From assembly GCA_031262035.1 (NCBI GenBank), contig JAISIL010000040.1, forward strand, positions 1 through 43,062: a stretch of DNA of 43,062 nucleotides, written 5' to 3'. Each line of letters opens with the position of its first letter. Positions within the stretch are counted from its first letter, which is position 1. The DNA is from Spirochaetaceae bacterium. GTDB lineage: Bacteria > Spirochaetota > Spirochaetia > Treponematales > Breznakiellaceae. Positions 1 to 7,821 of this stretch are shown piece by piece. A program made the position numbers and the translations under genes. The notes under the pieces were generated by a model that worked only from the letters and a program-made list of their open reading frames with translations, did not search any database and was not told where the DNA came from.

Positions 1-244
1 TACAGGGGCTTAATTATAATTATGCCCCAGGTGTATTTCAATACAACCCACCCGGAAGATAAATAGCCTATATGCAGAATAACAATTCAGTCCATCGATT
101 GAAGAATTCAGTATAGGCAGAATTATAATTCATACCTGTCTTAATTCAACTACAGATGACTCATAGCCTGCTCAACACTCCGTTTTACCGAAGCGCATGA
201 CTATAATATACCTAATACTGGCGAAAACCTTAGTCAAAGAAGAC

Positions 245-332
245 TACCACGAATGTCACGAATGGCGCTTCGCGCGGACACGAATGAGAAATATTCGTGT
301 CCGCGTAGCGGATTCGTGTGTATTCGTGGTAG
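245..332. repeat. Family A palindromic repeat, copy 1
   Basis: The outer arms read accacgaat and attcgtggt. Each side carries its own small hairpin (gcgcttcgcgc on the left, ccgcgtagcgg on the right) framed by cacgaat/attcgtg. Together they would form a two-armed cruciform. About 13 relatives occur across the window. The stretch 1-530 holds no gene that I can support. Confidence 0.85.
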
Positions 333-387
333 TTATTAACCGCGAACCGCGTGACGCATGTATGCGTTGACCACGCGAACGGGCTCC

Positions 388-441
388 GGTGGTTGAGCTT
401 GTCGAAACTACCACGAAATGCACAAAGGTGCCTGGCACCTT
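388..441. repeat. Two short palindrome-type repeats
   Basis: Positions 388-412 hold a ggttgagcttgtcgaaac-type repeat, and a related copy lies at 21706-21726. Positions 425-441 are a perfect 17-base palindrome (AAGGTGCC, T, GGCACCTT). Both lie in the non-coding leader of the window. Confidence 0.6.
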
Positions 442-530
442 GAAACCTCACTCAATTTCCATCCTCTTTGTGATGCACTTGACAACTAGGGCTGATTGTG
501 GCAGACTGAAAGGCGTGAGGAGGTAAATCT

Positions 531-1556
531 ATGAAAATTATCTTATGCATTTGTCTTTTTGCAATTGGTATTGCAGAAGCATATACACAAGATTGGGGTT
601 TTGTGCGTTCTGTCGCCTGGGGCAAGACATTTTGGGCGGATATGAATGGGGAATTGCTGCGCGGCGAATTTTCCTGGGCAAAAAATGACCCTGCCTACTA
701 CTTTAAAGATATTAATCGCACAGATTATACCGGCTATGTATTTGGAAATGCCGCAGTTAATTTTCCCTTATTTTCATGGGATAATGAAGAGCGCGATATT
801 TCAGTTAGTGTAGGTATTCCGGTAGCATTTGAGATATGGATGGGCCCGTCTGAAGATACATTTCCGGTGCAGAACACAGATTATCATATAGGATTACCTG
901 AACCATCAGTCCTGTTTCGTTTTAATCCATTTATAGGAATTAAGAACGCCGGTTTTCGTGTATCATTTGCCCGCCATGAAAGCACTCATATCAGTGATGA
1001 GATGCAAATCTACCGTGATGCGCAGGATGATATCGCATTAAAACGAATGGATGTTGCAAGCACGCATCAGGAAATCCGTTTTATTATAAATGACCCTGAT
1101 GGTTCCCGTGATTGGAACAACAGTGTTCGATTTGGTTTTATATTCGATTTACTTCGTTTAGAACAAAAACATACCGGCTGGTATTTAAGTGAAGGCATTG
1201 GACAGGACGCTTCATTGGTTGAACCAAATAAAACATTTATATTTTATCTGCAAGACCAATTTCAAACTGCCTCCTTTGGCCCCGGTTTTCAAGGCATTGC
1301 ATCAATTGAACTACGAATACGCGATAGACACCGTTACCCAATAGGTTATTCAACTAAAATGGATTCGCCTGAAATACATTTTGTTCCCTGTGTGAACTTA
1401 TTACTTGGAATACGATACTACAGGCCCAATTCTGAAAATGATTTCTATTCAAAAATAGGTTTGGCCTTTCGCTATTACTATGGCATAAATCCCTACGGCC
1501 AATACCGTTCATTACTCAACTACCAGCAGATGGGTATCTGTATATTGCTGGAATAG
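531..1556 (+). CDS. Exported protein, probable outer-membrane beta-barrel (DUF1207-like)
   Basis: This is a 341-residue protein of unknown function. It begins with a signal peptide (hydrophobic residues 3-15, likely cleavage after AEA at about residue 17). The rest is rich in aromatic residues and in alternating strand-like segments, which suits an outer-membrane barrel. The segment RHESTHISDE at about residue 148 recalls the conserved H-S-S-H-x-G/S-D-E motif of DUF1207 proteins; that similarity is from memory and weak. The start is fixed by a strong Shine-Dalgarno sequence (gaggaggt) seven bases upstream. The gene is convergent with the ABC exporter genes, with a gap of five bases. Confidence 0.7.
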   Translation: MKIILCICLFAIGIAEAYTQDWGFVRSVAWGKTFWADMNGELLRGEFSWAKNDPAYYFKDINRTDYTGYVFGNAAVNFPLFSWDNEERDISVSVGIPVAFEIWMGPSEDTFPVQNTDYHIGLPEPSVLFRFNPFIGIKNAGFRVSFARHESTHISDEMQIYRDAQDDIALKRMDVASTHQEIRFIINDPDGSRDWNNSVRFGFIFDLLRLEQKHTGWYLSEGIGQDASLVEPNKTFIFYLQDQFQTASFGPGFQGIASIELRIRDRHRYPIGYSTKMDSPEIHFVPCVNLLLGIRYYRPNSENDFYSKIGLAFRYYYGINPYGQYRSLLNYQQMGICILLE

Positions 1557-1561
1557 ATTTA

Positions 1562-3463
1562 TTAGCCATTTTCAAACTGACTGTTATACAAGTCTGCATA
1601 AAAACCGCCTTTTGCTAAAAGGTCGTGGTGGTTGCCTTGTTCGACGATATCACCGTCGCGCATCACCAAAATATTATCTGCGTCGCGTATGGTGCTGAGG
1701 CGGTGGGCAATCACAAAACTGGTTCTGTTTTGCATGAGCACATTCATTGCCTTCTGAATAAGCTCCTCGGTGCGGGTGTCTACGCTGGATGTTGCTTCGT
1801 CAAGGATTAAGACAGGGCGGTCGGCCAAGATGGCACGGGCGATAGTGAGAAGTTGTTTCTGCCCCTGGCTTATGTTTGTTGCGTCTTCGTTAAGCTCGGT
1901 ATTGTAGCCTGCCGGTAAGGTTCGGATAAAATGGTCTGCATAGGCGGCCTTTGCGGCATTTATTACCTCCTCGTCTGTTGCCTCCAGGCGGCCGTAACGA
2001 AGGTTCTCCATGATGGTTCCCTGAAAGAGCCAGGTATCCTGCAAAACCATACCGAAGTTTGAACGAAGGTCGGCACGCTTAAATTCACGCAGGTCATGGC
2101 CGTCGAGTTTAATGCTCCCGCTTAGAACATCGTAAAAACGCATAAGAAGTTTCACCATCGTGGTTTTGCCTGCGCCTGTAGGGCCTACTATGGCAATCAT
2201 CTGCCCCGGCTGCACTATTGAATTAAAATTATTGATGATGATTTTATCCGGGTCATAACCAAAGCGCACATTGTCAAAAACCACATGCCCTAAAGCATGG
2301 CCCGGCCTTGGCATCCAGTTATCATCGCCAATAGGTGGGCAGGCGGTTTGCGCAGCAAACTGTTCCGGATGCACAGCATCCCTTTCCTCTTCTTCTTCAA
2401 GAAATTCGAAGATGCGTTCCGCACCGGCGGCCATACTTTGCAGCATGTTAGACACTTGAGCCAATTGGTTTATCGGCTGGGTAAAATTCCGCACATATTG
2501 TATAAATGCTTGTATATCACCAACAGTGATTATTCCACGGAAGGCAAAGATGCCGCCCGAGATTGCCACTACTGCATAGCCTAAATTACCGACAAAGTTC
2601 ATGAAGGGGCCCATCATACCGCCAAAGAACTGGCTTTTCCAGGCCGATTCATAGAGCTCATCATTTATCTTGTCAAAGTTTTCAATTGCCTTTTTTTCAT
2701 AGTTGAACAGTTTTACTACCTGCTGGCCTGCAATAGTTTCTTCTACTTCGCCGTTTACCTCGCCTAATTTGCGCTGCTGGGCCTTAAAGTATTTCTGGCT
2801 GTGCTTCATTATAGTACTTACAATAACAATCGATAGAGGAATGATAATCAGGGTGACAAGCGTCATCAGCACATTAATGGTAAGCATCATAACAAGAACA
2901 CCAAGCATAGTTACTACACTGGTAATCAATTGCACAACGGCCTGGTTAAGGCTCTGACCAAAGGTGTCTACATCGTTTGTAATACGGGATAAGACATCGC
3001 CGACTGTCTTGCTTTCAAAGTATTTCATTGGCATGCGGCCAATCTTTTGGCTAATACCTTTACGCAAATCGTAACAGACCTTTTGCGAAAGGTTTGCCAT
3101 AAGCCAGCCCATAATACCGTTAAACACAGAGGCTATTACATAAAGGCTCATCATAAAAGACAGTATTTGTGCTATGCGAGTAAAATTAATCTCGCCTGTT
3201 TTTGCAATCTTTGCTACCGTGCCTTTATACAGTTCCGTTATGGCAAGGCTCGAAATCTTTGGCCCTATAATATTAAAGATAGTGCTTGCCACTGCCAGCA
3301 CAATAATACATATAAAAGGCCCCTTATAAGATGCAAGAAACCTGAACATTTTTTTAACGGTGCCTTTAAAATCCTTCGGTTTTTCAACAATACGCCCCCG
3401 CATCGGCCCCTGCCGCCTGACAGGCGGCCGCATCGTCTTTGTATCATCACGCATATCACTCAT
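1562..3463 (-). CDS. ABC exporter half-transporter, catalytic subunit of a heterodimer
   Basis: A 633-residue type IV ABC exporter with an N-terminal six-helix membrane domain (about residues 35-330) and a C-terminal ATPase. Visible motifs are Walker A GPTGAGKTT (about 425), signature ISQGQKQ (about 528), Walker B LILDEATSS with the catalytic Glu (about 550), and the switch His in IAHRLST. The signature departs from LSGGQ, as expected for the subunit that completes the inactive ATP site of a heterodimer. The start at 3463 is preferred over an upstream ATG because AAGGAGG lies six bases before it and it overlaps the upstream gene's stop as ATGAGTGA. The substrate is unknown; drugs or lipids are typical for this family. 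Confidence 0.9.
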   Translation of the reverse strand: MSDMRDDTKTMRPPVRRQGPMRGRIVEKPKDFKGTVKKMFRFLASYKGPFICIIVLAVASTIFNIIGPKISSLAITELYKGTVAKIAKTGEINFTRIAQILSFMMSLYVIASVFNGIMGWLMANLSQKVCYDLRKGISQKIGRMPMKYFESKTVGDVLSRITNDVDTFGQSLNQAVVQLITSVVTMLGVLVMMLTINVLMTLVTLIIIPLSIVIVSTIMKHSQKYFKAQQRKLGEVNGEVEETIAGQQVVKLFNYEKKAIENFDKINDELYESAWKSQFFGGMMGPFMNFVGNLGYAVVAISGGIFAFRGIITVGDIQAFIQYVRNFTQPINQLAQVSNMLQSMAAGAERIFEFLEEEEERDAVHPEQFAAQTACPPIGDDNWMPRPGHALGHVVFDNVRFGYDPDKIIINNFNSIVQPGQMIAIVGPTGAGKTTMVKLLMRFYDVLSGSIKLDGHDLREFKRADLRSNFGMVLQDTWLFQGTIMENLRYGRLEATDEEVINAAKAAYADHFIRTLPAGYNTELNEDATNISQGQKQLLTIARAILADRPVLILDEATSSVDTRTEELIQKAMNVLMQNRTSFVIAHRLSTIRDADNILVMRDGDIVEQGNHHDLLAKGGFYADLYNSQFENG

Positions 3464-5501
3464 TGCCGGCCTCCTTGGGGCATTGCCGAAGGCGAACATT
3501 AACGGGCGGAATATATTCCGCCCCTACAGTCTCGCGTGACAATTCTTCCTCGCTTAACTGCGACCTTGCAATCTCCCGATAGGTCTCGCAGCTCTGCATC
3601 AATTCACTGTGTGTCCCCTGCCCCATCATTTTGCCTTCATCCAAAACAATAATATTGTCTGCATGCAGCACGGTTGATATACGCTGGGCTACTATAATCA
3701 CCGTAGCGCTCTTGCATTTTTCCCGGAGCGCATTTCGCAGGGCTGCATCGGTTTTATAATCAAGCGCAGAAAAACTATCATCAAAAACCAGTATCTTAGG
3801 CCTTTTTGCAATGGCCCTTGCTATAGCCAATCGCTGTTTCTGCCCACCCGATACATTGCTTCCCCCTTCTGCAATGGGGCTGTCATATGTCTCAGGCTTT
3901 TCTTCTATAAACTCTGTAGCCTGTGCTATTTCGGCGGCTTCTTTCATCCTTTGTGTGCCATCAGAGGGCGGAATATATTCCGCCCCTACGGCTGCGCCGT
4001 CCTTGGATGCCCTTGCTCCTCCCCCCTCCGGGGGGAGGTTGGGTGGGGGGTTCTCCTGCATCTCCCCCTCCTCTTGTCCAAACATAATATTACTGCCAAT
4101 CGTTCCACTAAACAACACAGCCTTTTGCGGCACAAAACCCATAATGCGGTGCAACTCGTGCAGTGTCATATTACGCACATCAATACCATCAATGCTAACA
4201 CTGCCGCCTGTGGCATCATAAAAACGGGGCAGCAAATTCACCAGGCTCGATTTCCCCGAACCGGTGCTGCCTATAATTGCTGTAATTTCACCCGGCTGTG
4301 CAGTAAAACTGATATGTTCAATTGCATCTGCCGGCATATCGGTTTCCGTTTCGGTTCCAGTTTCTTTTAATGCCGGGTAGTGAAATGATACATCGTTGTA
4401 TTGCACAATACCCTGCCAGGCTGGTGTGCCATCGGGTTTCACCCCCTGTAGGGGCGTTGCGCGCAACGCCCCTACAGGGTCCTGGATTATCGGTTCTGTA
4501 TTGCACACTTCTTCAATCCGGCCCACGGCAACATTGGCACGGGGAAGCATGATAGAAATCATACTTATCATCATAAAGGACATAACAATCATCATGGCAT
4601 AGGTCATAAAGGCAATAAGGTCGCCAACCAGTAAATCACCTAAATCAATTCGCTTTGCGGCAAACCAGATAATCATACACATGATGCCGTTCATTAAAAG
4701 CATCATTCCCGGATTCATAAAGGACATGACACGATTGGTAAAGCGCTGTGTCCGCATTAAATCAGTGTTTGCATCATCAAAACGCTTTTCTTCAAACTGC
4801 TCGCGCGAAAAGGCACGAATTACAGAAAGACCGGTAAGTATTTCACGGCTTACCTGATTCACCTTATCGACCATTTTTTGCAGCAGCCGAAACTTGGGCA
4901 TTGTCAAACTGAACATAGTTACTACCAGCACCGAAATAAGGGCAACAGCAATCACAATAATCCAGGCAAGGCCGGTCTTTTTACCGGCAACCATTACAAT
5001 GCCGCCAATCCCCATCACCGGCGAAAAAAGCACCATTCGTAAAATCAGAACGATAACAAATTGAATCTGCTGTATATCATTTGTGTTCCGGGTAATAAGG
5101 CTGGCTGTCGTAAAATAATCAAGCTCCTTACCGGAAAACGAAAGGGTCTTCAGATAGGTCTTTCGCCTGAGGTCCCGCCCAATCTTCGCCGCAGTCCGGC
5201 TTGCCAGAAAACCGACAACAATAGCCACCCCAAGGCCGAGAAGAGCAATGAGCAGCATCTTGAGCCCCTGCCGCCACATATAGGAAATCTGAATCTGCGC
5301 TAATTCTTCCTTGGTATGAGCCGCCTTCACCGCAGCCACCGTGGCAGCATCCCCTTCGATGCCCCCATTCATGATGCCCACATCTACAATGCTGCTTGTA
5401 ATATTCGGCAAAGCAAGATCGCAAAAAGCCTGCACCACAAGAAGGGCCATAATGACCACCACAACCGGCACAGACCCCTTCAAATACTTAAAAACTCCCA
5501 C
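3456..5501 (-). CDS. ABC exporter half-transporter, degenerate-site subunit, with in-frame repeat insertions
   Basis: A 681-residue partner of the downstream exporter gene. Walker A is GSTGSGKSS (about 410) and the signature is VSGGQKQ (about 548). The catalytic Glu after Walker B is Asp (LVFDDSFSALD), and the switch His is Gln (VAQRIST). This is the pattern of the non-hydrolysing subunit in heterodimers such as TM287/288. The protein is longer than usual because three palindromic repeats lie in frame: about residues 341-352 (GALRATP), within 477-513 (VGAEYIPP, with a proline-rich stretch), and near the C-terminus (VGAEYIPP again). The start is GTG at 5501 behind aaggaataaaa. Confidence 0.9.
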   Translation of the reverse strand: MGVFKYLKGSVPVVVVIMALLVVQAFCDLALPNITSSIVDVGIMNGGIEGDAATVAAVKAAHTKEELAQIQISYMWRQGLKMLLIALLGLGVAIVVGFLASRTAAKIGRDLRRKTYLKTLSFSGKELDYFTTASLITRNTNDIQQIQFVIVLILRMVLFSPVMGIGGIVMVAGKKTGLAWIIVIAVALISVLVVTMFSLTMPKFRLLQKMVDKVNQVSREILTGLSVIRAFSREQFEEKRFDDANTDLMRTQRFTNRVMSFMNPGMMLLMNGIMCMIIWFAAKRIDLGDLLVGDLIAFMTYAMMIVMSFMMISMISIMLPRANVAVGRIEEVCNTEPIIQDPVGALRATPLQGVKPDGTPAWQGIVQYNDVSFHYPALKETGTETETDMPADAIEHISFTAQPGEITAIIGSTGSGKSSLVNLLPRFYDATGGSVSIDGIDVRNMTLHELHRIMGFVPQKAVLFSGTIGSNIMFGQEEGEMQENPPPNLPPEGGGARASKDGAAVGAEYIPPSDGTQRMKEAAEIAQATEFIEEKPETYDSPIAEGGSNVSGGQKQRLAIARAIAKRPKILVFDDSFSALDYKTDAALRNALREKCKSATVIIVAQRISTVLHADNIIVLDEGKMMGQGTHSELMQSCETYREIARSQLSEEELSRETVGAEYIPPVNVRLRQCPKEAGNE
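3504..3529. repeat. Family B palindrome inside the ABC gene, copy 1
   Basis: The sequence gggcggaatatattccgccc is followed by ctacag. It is read on the minus strand as T-V-G-A-E-Y-I-P-P near the C-terminus of the exporter subunit. Confidence 0.8.
3966..3989. repeat. Family B palindrome inside the ABC gene, copy 2
   Basis: Identical to the copy at 3504 over its 24 bases and read in the same frame (V-G-A-E-Y-I-P-P). It sits in the helical part of the nucleotide-binding domain, next to a G/C-rich repeat at about 4017-4053 that encodes N-P-P-P-N-L-P-P-E-G-G-G. Confidence 0.8.
4444..4479. repeat. Family B palindrome inside the ABC gene, copy 3
   Basis: A perfect 36-base palindrome with 18-base arms ending in ctacaggg. 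On the minus strand it is read as P-V-G-A-L-R-A-T-P-L-Q-G, in the same V-G-A frame as the other two copies. It lies in the linker between the membrane and ATPase domains. Confidence 0.85.
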
Positions 5502-5518
5502 TTTTATTCCTTAACTTA

Positions 5519-5547
5519 ACTATAATACAAAACCCAAAAAAATTCAA
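5519..5547 (-). promoter_or_regulatory. Sigma-70-type promoter for the ABC exporter operon
   Basis: On the minus strand, TTGAAT, 17 bases, then TATAGT. The start point would lie about 10 bases before the GTG start. Confidence 0.5.
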
Positions 5548-5558
5548 GATCTACCCCC

Positions 5559-5587
5559 TAGACAAAAAAACGCATTTTCGCTATATT
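5559..5587 (+). promoter_or_regulatory. Sigma-70-type promoter for rpsU
   Basis: TAGACA, 17 bases, then TATATT. It is divergent from the exporter promoter. Confidence 0.55.
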
Positions 5588-5629
5588 TGGGGTATGACAC
5601 TAACCGGAAAGGAAAGGAGGTGAGACAGT

Positions 5630-5833
5630 ATGGCGCATATTATCGTTGATGATAACGAACCCTTGGAGAAGGCTATTAAACGCTTCAAGCGGATGGTCGA
5701 AAAAGAAGGGATTATTCGTGAATTCAAAAAACGTGAGTATTACGAGAAGCCTTCTACCATTCTTAACCGTAAGAAGAAGTCCCTCAAGCGGAAGCAGCTC
5801 CGCAAGACCCGCCAATGGCGGCAGGAGTATTAA
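5630..5833 (+). CDS. rpsU: Small ribosomal subunit protein bS21
   Basis: A 67-residue basic protein with the bS21 pattern: [12 protein letters not shown] near the N-terminus, then [15 protein letters not shown], then an Arg/Lys-rich tail. It joins the small subunit near the 3' end of 16S rRNA and assists initiation on mRNAs. The start has a very strong Shine-Dalgarno sequence (aaaggaggtgag). It is the first gene of the plus-strand block leading to the Rnf-like genes, but a second promoter follows directly downstream. Confidence 0.95.
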   Translation: MAHIIVDDNEPLEKAIKRFKRMVEKEGIIREFKKREYYEKPSTILNRKKKSLKRKQLRKTRQWRQEY

Positions 5834-5846
5834 TTTTTTTAATCCC

Positions 5847-5876
5847 TTGACAAAAACACCCATTTTCTACTATTAT
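5847..5876 (+). promoter_or_regulatory. Promoter giving a near-leaderless transcript of the PAP2-Rnf block
   Basis: TTGACA, 18 bases, then TATTAT ending at 5876. The expected start point (about 5883) is about 7 bases before the ATG at 5890, and no Shine-Dalgarno sequence is visible. Confidence 0.6.
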
Positions 5877-5889
5877 TAAAATATAGATT

Positions 5890-6366
5890 ATGGGTGTTCT
5901 TCGTTATCAGTTGCAAAGCCTCTTTACCAATATTCTTTTTATTTCCGCACTGTCAAGTTGGTTTGTTGCCCAGGTTATCAAGGCGCTTATTGTTATTATT
6001 CAGGGGCGTTGGCGCAGTGCAGGCGATATTATGACAACCCTTGCCTGGCGAACCGGGGGTATGCCTTCAAGCCATGCCTCTATGGTTTCGGGCCTTACCA
6101 CAGCGGTGGCCATTAAAGACGGTATCTCATCAGATTTATTTGTAGTCATGTTATTTATGGCGCTGGTTATTATCCGCGACGCCCTTGGAGTGCGTCGTTC
6201 TTCGGGCCTGCAAGCCAGGACGCTGAACCAAATGGGGCAATACCTTGCAGACACTGATGATTATGAGTATCAGCCATTAAAGGAAGTGCTTGGCCATAAA
6301 CCTATGGAAGTTGTTGTCGGTTGTCTGCTTGGCATTATTATTGCAAGTGCTTTAGCCTTTTTATAA
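5890..6366 (+). CDS. Divergent PAP2-family membrane protein (DUF212, YuiD-like)
   Basis: A 158-residue membrane protein. The motif GGMPSSHASMVSGL (about residues 56-69) and the later RRSSGLQARTLNQM segment match the divergent PAP2/DUF212 family, whose members are thought to be membrane phosphatases with unassigned substrates. Helices lie at about 10-35, 60-80, 85-105 and 140-158. The ATG has no ribosome-binding site, and the promoter lies just upstream, so the message is probably nearly leaderless. It is followed nine bases later by the 481-residue membrane protein. Confidence 0.85.
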   Translation: MGVLRYQLQSLFTNILFISALSSWFVAQVIKALIVIIQGRWRSAGDIMTTLAWRTGGMPSSHASMVSGLTTAVAIKDGISSDLFVVMLFMALVIIRDALGVRRSSGLQARTLNQMGQYLADTDDYEYQPLKEVLGHKPMEVVVGCLLGIIIASALAFL

Positions 6367-6375
6367 ACGGACGGA

Positions 6376-7821
6376 ATGAAACATTCTTTTTTACTGAAAA
6401 ACGGTGTCCTACTTGCATCTCTTGTGGTAAATCTTGTGCTTACCCTGCTTTTTTGGCCGGCACATCAGGGTTTTCTGCCCCCTTCCGGCCCCGATTCGGC
6501 GCAGGCGGCGCTTCTTTCCTTTGATAAAACGGAAAATGATGAAGTTTTAACCGATACATTAAGCCTTGCCGGCTTTCATATTGTGTCTTTGTCCGGGCAA
6601 ACAGTCTATCTGGATGATTTTAGCCGTGTTTTAGAGCTCAGCCCCGAGTATTTTAGCCAAAGAATGATAGCCGAAGACCCGCGACGGGACGGATATGCCG
6701 AAAAACTTATCAATTTTTTTGTTTCAGAGGGGCAAAGGCGCCTGTATATTATTCCGGCAGAGGGCCAAAGCCTTTTGGTAGATGATGTCAGCGAAACCCT
6801 GAAAAACTTGAGCCTTCCCCCTTTTACCCTCCAGTTTTTCCGTGAAAACATTCCCCTGCGTTATGTCAGTGAGGCACATACCACGCCTCCCTGGCTCAAC
6901 CTGATTGTTTTTCTCCTTATTGCAGGGCTTTTTATCTATTTTACCAAGATTACCCCCAGCTTAATCATGCTGCTCCTTGGCCTTTTTCCCCTTGCCGTGC
7001 AGGGAGGAGCCGGGCTGGCCCTTGCGGCAATCCTTTTTGGCGGGGGTTTTAGCGCCCTGGGGATAGCGGCAAACTATTTCAAGTATCGTCAAAAACCGGC
7101 GCCTGTCCAATGCGGCTTTGCCATTGCCTCTTTGCTTGCCTATATATCTTCTATTATTGTGCAGGGCCTTGTTTTGCCGGGCATTTGTGCTTTTATTCTT
7201 GCGCTGGGTTTTCCGCTTCTGCTCTTATTCAGCAATTCGGGGAACAAAACCGGCTTTCGGCAATTTGAGCCGGTTTCAATCCGGAAGTATAAGAGCAAAA
7301 AGATTTCTCCCCTTAAGGGTGAGGGGCTTATCGCTGTTCTTGCCCTGCTCCTGGCCCTTGTTGCGACCAATATGCAGGGAACAGTGCGCGAGGCTTCGGT
7401 GCCCGACAACGCCGATGAGGCGGCCATCCGGGAATTTGCCGGCCGCGAGGCGGCGCGGATTCCTCATTTTGATGATTTTATCGCTCATGCAGAATATCAG
7501 CATAACTTCTCGTTTCGTGCTCCCAAAAGGGACGGCTCTGTTCGCCAGGGCTATTTCGATTACAGCCTTGCAAGCGATGGGCTTATTTCGCAGTCGGCCA
7601 TTCCGGTAGCTTATGTGCAGCGGGTAGAAAGCGACGTTCTGCAAACTCAATTTTACCCACTGGAACAATTGCGCAATTTTCTGCATAATTATACTAGTGC
7701 CCAAGAGGCGGCAGCTACAGAGGCTGTGGAAGTGCAGAGCGAGGCCGAGCCTCAAAAACCAAAAGATTCTGCGGTGTATCAGCTTGCTCTTGTGCTGGCG
7801 ATTATGGCATTTTTTTTATGA
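6376..7821 (+). CDS. Uncharacterised polytopic membrane protein coupled to rnfC
   Basis: A 481-residue protein that I do not recognise. It has an N-terminal helix (about 8-28), a non-membrane domain (about 30-170), a cluster of hydrophobic helices (about 173-300), another helix (about 315-335), a soluble domain (about 340-465) and a C-terminal helix (467-481). The stop overlaps the rnfC start as ATGA, so translation is coupled and a role with the Rnf-like complex is likely. It has no Cys-rich ferredoxin motif, so it is not a disguised RnfB. A short palindrome-like stretch encodes S-P-L-K-G-E-G at about residue 313. Confidence 0.7.
   Translation: MKHSFLLKNGVLLASLVVNLVLTLLFWPAHQGFLPPSGPDSAQAALLSFDKTENDEVLTDTLSLAGFHIVSLSGQTVYLDDFSRVLELSPEYFSQRMIAEDPRRDGYAEKLINFFVSEGQRRLYIIPAEGQSLLVDDVSETLKNLSLPPFTLQFFRENIPLRYVSEAHTTPPWLNLIVFLLIAGLFIYFTKITPSLIMLLLGLFPLAVQGGAGLALAAILFGGGFSALGIAANYFKYRQKPAPVQCGFAIASLLAYISSIIVQGLVLPGICAFILALGFPLLLLFSNSGNKTGFRQFEPVSIRKYKSKKISPLKGEGLIAVLALLLALVATNMQGTVREASVPDNADEAAIREFAGREAARIPHFDDFIAHAEYQHNFSFRAPKRDGSVRQGYFDYSLASDGLISQSAIPVAYVQRVESDVLQTQFYPLEQLRNFLHNYTSAQEAAATEAVEVQSEAEPQKPKDSAVYQLALVLAIMAFFL

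Noticed and set aside
245-332. CRISPR-like array from the ccacgaat repeats
   Set aside because: Copies are dispersed, palindromic and variable, with no regular spacers and no cas genes in the window.
3047-3502. Plus-strand ORF of 151 codons opposite the ABC exporter genes
   Set aside because: It is antisense to well-supported coding sequence and has an atypical composition; the same applies to the long ORFs opposite carB, gpmI, icd, thiolase and abfD.
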